5,309 bases of DNA, taken from the NCBI GenBank assembly GCA_027482985.1, contig JAIXVO010000340.1:1-5309 (forward strand). The letters run 5' to 3'. Source of the stretch: Cyanobacteriota bacterium. GTDB lineage: Bacteria; Cyanobacteriota; Cyanobacteriia; Leptolyngbyales; Leptolyngbyaceae. Below, piece by piece: positions 1 through 5,309 of the stretch (its first letter is position 1; every line of letters starts with the position of its first letter). The notes under the pieces were generated by a model that had not been told where the DNA came from, did not search any database, and saw nothing but the letters and a program-made list of their open reading frames with translations. Both the position numbers and the translations under genes were made by a program.

Positions 1-350
1 CTAAACCACGTCACTTAGTGATTCACCATGTGCCTTTTTATGAGGGCGAAGAGTACTTTACGTTGCAAAATCTTCTGAGTTCTTATGTTCCCTACAAGAT
101 TCAAAATCGATCGCAATTTTTAGCGACTTTATCCAGGCTGGGTTATGAGCTGATTGATAGCTGGACAATCGCTCGTACCTGCCATATCCCCTTTCACCCA
201 GACTGTTTTGTTGCTGCTTATCATGGCTTTTATCTGCGTTTACGCAACCCGACTCAACCCGTGCCAGGGTATCGTGTGGCTTCCCAGGCTGAGGTCAATG
301 AGTCTGCTCCTGCGATCGCTGCATCGCGGTTACCAGGTGGCGTAAACTAG
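1..350 (+). CDS. TIGR04325-type methyltransferase-like protein, C-terminal part (5' end cut by window)
   Basis: The reading frame is open to the left edge (codons begin at base 3), so the GTG at 18 is probably internal and the true start lies outside. About 115 C-terminal residues are visible, ending in TAG at 348-350. The stretch from PRHLVIHHVPFYEGEEYFTL through QN, the PY-I-NR-QF segment and LGYELIDSW matches my memory of the C-terminus of the putative methyltransferase family TIGR04325 (pattern: N/H-x-P, TLQN, PY-I-NR-eF, lGY-l-d-W). The SAM-binding part would lie upstream and is not visible, so activity cannot be judged. The last ~35 residues (from about RNPTQP) look like a non-conserved tail. 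The family is often found near polysaccharide or secondary-metabolite genes; its substrate is unknown to me. It runs in the same direction as the NRPS genes, 135 bases upstream, so it could be a tailoring gene or an unrelated neighbour. By hand count the first 240 bases are about 42% G+C, lower than the NRPS genes. Confidence 0.75.
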   Translation, partial: KPRHLVIHHVPFYEGEEYFTLQNLLSSYVPYKIQNRSQFLATLSRLGYELIDSWTIARTCHIPFHPDCFVAAYHGFYLRLRNPTQPVPGYRVASQAEVNESAPAIAASRLPGGVN

Positions 351-369
351 TGTTCCATGAGAAACATTT

Positions 370-406
370 TGATTGGGGCAAAACCCGCCAGATCTCGCCC
401 CAATCA
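370..406 (+). terminator. GC-rich inverted repeat, possible terminator of the methyltransferase-like gene
   Basis: TGATTGGGGC at 370-379 is perfectly complementary to GCCCCAATCA at 397-406, giving a 10-bp stem with a 17-base loop, 19 bases after the TAG stop. It is followed by a C-run, then AATTTTC, not by a proper T-run, so it is not a canonical Rho-independent terminator. Cyanobacterial terminators may lack a clear T-tract, but a role in the leader of the next gene is equally possible. It lies in the gap between genes and supports a start of the NRPS downstream of it. Confidence 0.35.
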
Positions 407-470
407 CCCCCCCAATTTTCATACCGCATCCAATCCGCTTGACCGAACCACTTGCAGACTGAAACCACTT

Positions 471-477
471 AGAAGGA
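471..477 (+). promoter_or_regulatory. Ribosome binding site of the first NRPS gene
   Basis: AGAAGGA ends 8 bases before the ATG at 486, a good Shine-Dalgarno position. The in-frame ATG at 357 has no comparable purine tract before it. This site decides the start chosen for the NRPS. A second purine tract (GAGGAA, 480-485) touches the ATG and is too close to serve. Confidence 0.6.
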
Positions 478-485
478 TTGAGGAA

Positions 486-3400
486 ATGGCTTCTTCCCTG
501 GATTCAACCCGCACTTTTACCGCTGTCGATTTCGACCCATTTGCGGCTGGCGATTTGCTCCTCACAGCACCCGCAACCGCAGCCCAGAAAGAAATTTGGG
601 CCTCAGTGCGGTTAGGGGATGATGCCAACTGTGCTTATAACGAATCTCAAACCTTGAAACTGCAAGGGGCGCTGGATCTGACCGCTCTACAGACGGCGTT
701 ACAAGCCCTGAGCGATCGCCATGAAGCCCTGCGCACCACCCTCAGTCCGGATGGCAACCATCTTTGTATTGCCGACTCGCGCCCACTGGAATTGACTATC
801 TTTGATCTGACTGACCTCGATCGCGCAGAACAAACCCGTAGAATCGCTAGCTGCCAGCAACAAGCGGTGCAACTCCCCTTCGATCTGGAACATGGACCGC
901 TGTTCCGGGTCGAACTGCTCAAGTTGCAACCGCAGGAACATTGGCTGCTGCTGACGGCGCATCATATTATTTGCGATGGTTGGTCGTGGGGCGTGCTGCT
1001 CCCCGAACTGGGGCAGTTGTATTCGGCCTACTGTCGGGGCGAAACGCCAGATTTGGAAGCGCCTGATCGCCTGAGTGACTATGCGCTCCAACGGGAAGCT
1101 GAAGCCGATACCCCCACCGCGATCGCCACTGAAACCTACTGGCTACAACAATTTGCCACCATTCCTGTCGCGCTGGATTTGCCCACCGATCGCCCCCGTC
1201 CCGCCTTCCGCACCTTTGATGCGGATCGGGAAGACGAGGATTTATCGCTGGATCTGATCACTCCCCTGAAACAACTGGGGCAGGCGACGGGCTGTAGTTT
1301 CATGACAGTGCTGTTGGCCAGTTTTGAGGTGTTTTTGCAGCGGTTGACTGGTCAGGCTGAACTGGTGGTGGGGGTGCCGACAGCGGGTCAGGCGGCAACG
1401 GAACAGTACAACCTGGTCGGGCATTGCGTGAACCTATTGCCGCTGCGGACGCAAATCGACAGCAACCAGTCGTTTCGGGAGTATTTGCGATCGCGGCGCG
1501 CCCCAATCCTGGATGCCTATGACCATCAACAGTTCACCTTTGGCAGCCTGTTAACCAAACTGGTTTTACCCCGTGATCCCAGCCGTATTCCCCTCGTCTC
1601 GGTGATTTTCAATCTGGATCAGGGGTTGGCAGCTGAGCGATTGCCATTTGCAGACTTAACTGTTGAGTGTGGGTCGAATCCTCGCCACTATGAGAACTTT
1701 GAACTCTATGTCAATGCCACCGAATTTCAGCACAAACTCACCCTGGAATGGCAATACAACACGAATTTGTTTGATGCGGCAACCATTCGTCGCCGGATTG
1801 CCGAATTTGTCACTTTGCTGCATAGCATTGTGGCTAACCCGGATCAACCCCTCGCCCGCCTCGCCCTATTACCCGCCACGGAACAACATCAGTTAGCTAC
1901 CTGGAACCAGACCGCTGCACCCTATCCTGCTGATGCCAGTATTCAACAGCTCGTTGAGCAGCAAGTGGCGCACATACCCGATGCGATCGCCGTCACGTTT
2001 GCGGGGCAATCCTTGACTTACCAGGAATTGAATCAGCGGGCCAATCAGTTAGCGCATCACTTGCGGCAGTTGGGCGTGGGTGAGCAGGGGCTGGTGGGCT
2101 TGTGCCTCGATCGCTCCCTCGATTTGATGGTGGCGCTGCTGGGGATCTTGAAAGCCGGAGCCGCCTACGTGCCGCTGGATCCCACCTATCCCGCCGAGCG
2201 CCTGGCGTTTATGCTGGCGGACGCAGGGGTGCAAGTGCTATTGACCCAGCAGTCGTTGTGCTCGACGCTACCAGCGCACACGGCTCAAATCCTGTGTCTG
2301 GATACCGATTGGGCGGCGATCGCCGCCCACAGTCCAGCCAATCCCGCCCACCATACTCGCCCGGATCATCTGGCCTATGTGATCTATACTTCCGGTTCCA
2401 CGGGGCAACCCAAAGGGGTGGCGCTTACCCATCGCGTGCTGGTGAACTTGCTGACCTGGCAACTGACCCAATCGCCACTGCCAGCGGGAACGAAAACACT
2501 GCAATTTGCCCCAGTCAGTTTCGATGTGTCCTTTCAGGAGACGTTTTCCACCTGGTGTGCGGGCGGCACGCTGGTGCTAATGGCAGAAGCTGACCGGAAA
2601 GACGCGATCGAGCTTCTGAAATTATTAAATGAACAGGCGATCGCTCGGTTATTTTTGCCCTTCGTGGCGTTGCAACAATTGGCAGAAGTGGCCACCAGCC
2701 GAGGGATCACATGTCCAGCTTTACGCCAGGTGATGACGGCAGGCGAGCAGTTGCAAATTACCCGCGCGATCGCCGACTGGTTTAGCCAGCATCCAGACTG
2801 CACGCTGCACAACCACTATGGCCCCTCAGAAACCCATGTAGCGACGGCTTATACGCTCACTGGCAACCCCGATACCTGGATGACTCTGCCGCCCATCGGT
2901 CGCCCTCTCCCCAACACCCAAATCTATCTCCTGGATGCCCAGCAGCAGCAGGTGCCGATCGGCGTGGCGGGTGAACTCTGTATCAGTGTCGATGATCCGG
3001 TGCGGGCCTACATCAATCGTCCCGATTTGACCCGTGAGCAGTTTATTGCTAATCCCTTCCAGCCAGATACTCCAACCCGCCTGTATCGCACGGGTGATCT
3101 AGCACGCTATCAACCCGACGGGAATCTGGAGTATTTAGGACGGATTGACAATCAGGTGAAGGTACGGGGGTTCCGGATTGAACTGGGCGAAGTGGAAGCG
3201 GCTCTGAGTCAATGTCCGGTTGTGCAAGCTGCAGCGGTCATAGTGCGGGAAGATGTGCCGGGAGATCGCCGCCTGGTCGCCTACGCGGTGCCCCATCCCA
3301 ATCAGCCGCTAACTTCTACAGAACTGCGCCAGTTCCTCCAGCAAAAGTTGCCGGACTACATGCTGCCGATGGTATTTGTGCTGCTGGATCAACTACCGTT

Positions 3401-3776
3401 GACTCCCAGTGGCAAAGTCGATCGCCGCGCCCTCCCCCTGCCTGCTGCCACCCGCCCTGACCCGCAAGCCAGCTATGTTGCACCCCGCACCGCGATCGAA
3501 CAACAAGTTGCTGACATCTGGGCACAAATTTTGCAGTTGGAACAGGTGAGCATTCACGACAATTTCTTTGAATTGGGTGGTTACTCCCTGCTGGGGACGC
3601 AGGTGATCGCCCGCTTACGCCAAACCTTCGCAGTAGAGGTGCCGCTGCGTCTGCTATTTGAATCTCCCACTGTGGCAACCTTCACCGATCGCGTGGAAAC
3701 GTTGCGGTGGGCAACCCAGGCAGGGCAACCAATCCCAGTCAGAACCAGCGTCACCTACGAAGAGGGTGAACTATGA
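486..3776 (+). CDS. Non-ribosomal peptide synthetase, single module C-A-T, proline-like specificity
   Basis: Multidomain cytoplasmic enzyme of 1096 residues. It activates an amino acid as its adenylate, loads it on its own carrier domain and joins it to an acyl chain supplied by an upstream partner. Condensation domain, residues ~25-460: C1-like TAAQKEIW, C2 RHEALRTTL (78-86), intact catalytic HHIICDG (159-165), and VGHCVNLLPLR (311-321) with RDPSRIPL; these variants are typical of C domains placed after polyketide modules (hybrid type). Adenylation domain, ~485-990: A3 YTSGSTGQPKG (634-644), A5 NHYGPSET, A7 RTGD (868-871), A10 PSGKVDRR with K977. Pocket residues by alignment to GrsA: D680 V681 Q684 F723 M750 A752 H777 V785 A786 K977, close to known proline codes (DVQFIAHVVK type). 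Carrier domain, ~1000-1070: LGGYSLLG with phosphopantetheine serine S1034; Y stands before the Ser where H or D is usual. No epimerase, methylase or thioesterase. The C-terminus EEGEL resembles docking tails that bind TubC domains. The start at 486 is chosen by its ribosome site; the frame also extends back to ATG 357, but those 43 residues look non-coding. The domain calls are firm; the substrate is an inference. Confidence 0.95.
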   Translation: MASSLDSTRTFTAVDFDPFAAGDLLLTAPATAAQKEIWASVRLGDDANCAYNESQTLKLQGALDLTALQTALQALSDRHEALRTTLSPDGNHLCIADSRPLELTIFDLTDLDRAEQTRRIASCQQQAVQLPFDLEHGPLFRVELLKLQPQEHWLLLTAHHIICDGWSWGVLLPELGQLYSAYCRGETPDLEAPDRLSDYALQREAEADTPTAIATETYWLQQFATIPVALDLPTDRPRPAFRTFDADREDEDLSLDLITPLKQLGQATGCSFMTVLLASFEVFLQRLTGQAELVVGVPTAGQAATEQYNLVGHCVNLLPLRTQIDSNQSFREYLRSRRAPILDAYDHQQFTFGSLLTKLVLPRDPSRIPLVSVIFNLDQGLAAERLPFADLTVECGSNPRHYENFELYVNATEFQHKLTLEWQYNTNLFDAATIRRRIAEFVTLLHSIVANPDQPLARLALLPATEQHQLATWNQTAAPYPADASIQQLVEQQVAHIPDAIAVTFAGQSLTYQELNQRANQLAHHLRQLGVGEQGLVGLCLDRSLDLMVALLGILKAGAAYVPLDPTYPAERLAFMLADAGVQVLLTQQSLCSTLPAHTAQILCLDTDWAAIAAHSPANPAHHTRPDHLAYVIYTSGSTGQPKGVALTHRVLVNLLTWQLTQSPLPAGTKTLQFAPVSFDVSFQETFSTWCAGGTLVLMAEADRKDAIELLKLLNEQAIARLFLPFVALQQLAEVATSRGITCPALRQVMTAGEQLQITRAIADWFSQHPDCTLHNHYGPSETHVATAYTLTGNPDTWMTLPPIGRPLPNTQIYLLDAQQQQVPIGVAGELCISVDDPVRAYINRPDLTREQFIANPFQPDTPTRLYRTGDLARYQPDGNLEYLGRIDNQVKVRGFRIELGEVEAALSQCPVVQAAAVIVREDVPGDRRLVAYAVPHPNQPLTSTELRQFLQQKLPDYMLPMVFVLLDQLPLTPSGKVDRRALPLPAATRPDPQASYVAPRTAIEQQVADIWAQILQLEQVSIHDNFFELGGYSLLGTQVIARLRQTFAVEVPLRLLFESPTVATFTDRVETLRWATQAGQPIPVRTSVTYEEGEL
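2310..2329. repeat. 20-bp perfect palindrome built around a HIP1 site
   Basis: TGGGCGGCGA is followed directly by its reverse complement TCGCCGCCCA, centred on the HIP1 copy at 2316-2323. It lies within the A domain of the first NRPS, in a variable stretch before the A3 motif (encoding about DWAAIAAH). It has no spacer, so it is a symmetric duplex site rather than a hairpin with a loop. Confidence 0.7.
3761..3766 (+). promoter_or_regulatory. Ribosome binding site of the second NRPS gene, inside the end of the first
   Basis: AGAGGG, with core GAGG at 3762-3765, stands 7 bases before the ATG at 3773. The same bases encode the Glu-Glu-Gly of the acidic docking tail of the upstream NRPS. Together with the ATGA overlap this points to translational coupling of the two synthetases. 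Confidence 0.6.
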
Positions 3777-5309
3777 CCACTTTAGAAGCGTTTTTATCGG
3801 AACTACGACAACGCGATGTGCAACTGTGGCTGGAGGGCGATCGCCTGCGGTATCGTGCCCCGGAAGGCACTATGACCCCGGACTTGGTAGCCGCCTTAAA
3901 AGCGCGCAAAACCGAAATTGTGACCTTCCTGCAACAGGTGAATACGGCAACTCAGGCGCAGCGTCCGCCGCTAGTAGCGATCGCGCGGTCTGAGCCAGCT
4001 CCCCTATCCTTTGCCCAGCAGCGGTTCTGGCTGCTGCATCAGTTTGAACCGGAGAGTTCCGCGAATAATATGCCGGTGGTGCTGCGGCTCACGGGCAATT
4101 TGAACCTGGCAGCTTGGGAACAGAGCCTGACGGAATTGGTGCGCCGTCACGAAATTCTGCGCACCACCTTTCCCGTCATCGCGGGAGAACCGCGTCAGGT
4201 GGTGGCTCCGGTGACAGAGATCACTGTGCCTGTGATCGATTTGCGATCACACCCTGCGGCTGAGCGCGAGGCCGAAGCCCTGCGGTTAGCCACGGCGATC
4301 GCCCGCAAACCCTTCGACTTGATCACCGGCCCCATGCTCCATGTGGGGCTGTTGCGCCTGACCGAGACAGAATCGTTGTTCATCTGGTCAATGCACTGCA
4401 TCACAGGCGATGGATCCTCATCAGATCTTTTCTATCAAGAATTGACGACGCTGTACGCAGCGTTCTCAGCTGGTCACCCCTCGCCCCTGCCCCCTCTGCC
4501 GATTCAATATGCCGACTTTGCCCAATGGCAACGCAACTGGCTTCAGGGGGAGGTGCTCGATCACCAACTGGCTTACTGGAAACGGCAGTTAGGTGGCAAC
4601 TTGGCGGCGGTGCAACTGCCGACGGACTATCCCCGCCCCCCGCTGCAAACTTTTCGGGGCGATCGCTGTCCGTGCATGTTCTCCCCACACTTGCATCGTC
4701 AACTGTTGCAGCTCAGCCAACAGACGGGCACCACTCTATTTATGGTGTTGCTGGCAGCGTTTAAGACCCTGCTGTATCGTTACTCCGGTCAGGAAGATTT
4801 GCTGATCAGCTTTACCAATGCGGGTCGCAACCAGATCGAAACTGAAAAGTTAATTGGTTTCTTTTCGGGTACTTTGTTACTGCGCACCAGTTTTGCTGGC
4901 AATCCCAGTTTCCGTGACCTGCTCCAGCGGGTGCGGGAAGAGGCACTGGAAGCTTATGCCCATCAGGATCTGCCCTTCGAGAAATTGGTTGAAGAACTGC
5001 GGCCAGAGCAGAACCAGAGCCGATCGCCCCTATTTCAAATCAAATTTGCCCTGAATCCACCCTGGACCAATGGGCGGGGCATGGCCTCCGTTAACTTGCC
5101 AGACTTAGTGATCGAATCTCTGTTTGGCTACATTTATCATGGCAAAACCAAATTTGATCTGATTCTGGTCATGCGGGAGCAGGAACAGGGGCTGGGAGCC
5201 GTGTTCGACTACAATGCGGATCTGTTTGACCTGAACACGGCAGAGCGGATGATGGATCATTTCCAGATGCTGCTGGAAGGGATTGTGGCCAATCCAGATC
5301 AATTGGTGC
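3773..5309 (+). CDS. Non-ribosomal peptide synthetase, N-terminal part: TubC docking domain plus atypical condensation domain (3' end cut by window)
   Basis: Open frame of 512 codons from ATG at 3773 to the window edge, overlapping the stop of the preceding NRPS as ATGA. Residues ~3-53 (LEAFLSELRQRDVQLWLEGD onward, with LRYRAP, MTPDLVAALKARKTEI) are a TubC-type N-terminal docking domain, which binds the C-terminal tail of the upstream synthetase. Residues ~75-510 are a condensation domain that by overall pattern is LCL type: C1 LSFAQQRFWLL (78-88), C2 RHEILRTTF (125-133), C4 YADFAQWQ (246-253), C6 HQDLPFEKLV (397-406), C7 SRSPLFQI (416-423). An LCL type fits the lack of an epimerase in the upstream module. 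The key C3 motif is HCITGDG (208-214): the second, catalytic His is Cys209, and the usual Trp after DG is Ser. C5 reads IGFFSGTLLLR (361-371), with Gly where Asn is usual, and SFTNAGRN (346-353) replaces the common GSPIANRN. The frame is otherwise intact and shows no decay. An adenylation domain is expected just beyond the window. Its role would be to take the prolyl chain from the first NRPS, if the domain is active. Confidence 0.92.
   Translation, partial: MTTLEAFLSELRQRDVQLWLEGDRLRYRAPEGTMTPDLVAALKARKTEIVTFLQQVNTATQAQRPPLVAIARSEPAPLSFAQQRFWLLHQFEPESSANNMPVVLRLTGNLNLAAWEQSLTELVRRHEILRTTFPVIAGEPRQVVAPVTEITVPVIDLRSHPAAEREAEALRLATAIARKPFDLITGPMLHVGLLRLTETESLFIWSMHCITGDGSSSDLFYQELTTLYAAFSAGHPSPLPPLPIQYADFAQWQRNWLQGEVLDHQLAYWKRQLGGNLAAVQLPTDYPRPPLQTFRGDRCPCMFSPHLHRQLLQLSQQTGTTLFMVLLAAFKTLLYRYSGQEDLLISFTNAGRNQIETEKLIGFFSGTLLLRTSFAGNPSFRDLLQRVREEALEAYAHQDLPFEKLVEELRPEQNQSRSPLFQIKFALNPPWTNGRGMASVNLPDLVIESLFGYIYHGKTKFDLILVMREQEQGLGAVFDYNADLFDLNTAERMMDHFQMLLEGIVANPDQLV
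4231..4251. repeat. Short inverted repeat inside the condensation domain of the second NRPS
   Basis: TGTGATCG (4231-4238) and CGATCACA (4244-4251) are perfect 8-bp arms around a 5-base spacer. The position is intragenic, about 450 bases after the start codon. No function can be assigned, and it may be a chance product of GATC-rich codon use. Confidence 0.4.

Larger units (their letters stand above)
312..4666. repeat. HIP1 octamers (GCGATCGC), 12 dispersed copies
   Basis: Perfect GCGATCGC starts at 312, 712, 1119, 1487, 1983, 2316, 2637, 2766, 3837, 3977, 4295 and 4659. Chance expectation for an octamer in 5.3 kb is about 0.1. This is the highly iterated palindrome of cyanobacterial genomes and is the main evidence for the host group. 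Copies lie in all three genes, and none is in the gap between 350 and 486. Confidence 0.9.

Noticed and set aside
439..466. TTGACC as a -35 element of a promoter for the first NRPS
   Set aside because: No acceptable -10 hexamer follows at 16-18 bases, so a promoter cannot be supported from sequence.
357..485. N-terminal extension of the first NRPS from ATG at 357 (43 more residues)
   Set aside because: There is no ribosome site before 357, the extension contains the inverted repeat at 370-406, and its residues (Arg/Pro rich, no domain pattern) do not resemble an NRPS start. ATG at 486 has AGAAGGA at good spacing.
699..1091. 130-codon reverse-strand open frame opposite the first NRPS condensation domain
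   Set aside because: It is antisense to conserved C-domain sequence including HHxxxDG; no ribosome site or family pattern was seen. The other reverse-strand frames were dropped for the same reason.
2102..2593. 163-codon open frame on the + strand within the first NRPS
   Set aside because: It lies in another frame of a firmly assigned A domain, shows no recognisable motif and is rich in Arg/Gly/Ser as expected of an off-frame reading of G+C-rich DNA.
3700..3776. A thioesterase, reductase or epimerase domain at the end of the first NRPS
   Set aside because: Only about 35 residues follow the carrier domain, far too few for any such domain; they form a linker with the EEGEL tail.
4231..4251. 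TGTGA...TCACA as a CRP-type operator
   Set aside because: The half-sites are 11 bases apart where the CRP consensus needs 6, and the position is deep inside a coding region.
3773..5309. The second NRPS as a decayed pseudogene because of its altered active-site motif
   Set aside because: The frame is open for 512 codons with all structural motifs present, a good ribosome site and an intact docking domain, so the gene appears maintained.

Overview
The window looks like part of a cyanobacterial non-ribosomal peptide synthetase (NRPS) cluster. The palindrome GCGATCGC (HIP1, the repeat typical of cyanobacterial genomes) occurs 12 times in 5.3 kb by hand count, where chance would give well under one. 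The NRPS domains also have a cyanobacterial flavour. I cannot name the species or the product.

Layout, all on the + strand: (1) 1-350, the 3' end of a gene for a TIGR04325-type methyltransferase-like protein, cut by the window edge. (2) 351-485, a 135-base gap holding a GC-rich inverted repeat (possible terminator) and a good ribosome binding site. (3) 486-3776, a complete one-module NRPS with domains C-A-T; its condensation domain is of the type usually found after polyketide modules and its A-domain pocket reads as proline-like. (4) 3773-5309, the start of a second NRPS that overlaps the first by ATGA. It opens with a TubC-type docking domain, followed by a condensation domain, and runs off the window.

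How they work together: the first enzyme would accept an acyl or polyketide chain from an upstream partner not seen here, add proline (or a close analogue), and hand the chain to the second enzyme. The hand-over is probably guided by the acidic C-terminal tail EEGEL of the first protein binding the TubC domain of the second. The two genes look translationally coupled.

The most notable point is the condensation domain of the second enzyme. Its core motif reads HCITGDG instead of HHxxxDG, so the second (catalytic) histidine is a cysteine, and two other usually conserved stretches of the same domain are also altered. It may be inactive, or may do something other than ordinary peptide bond formation.
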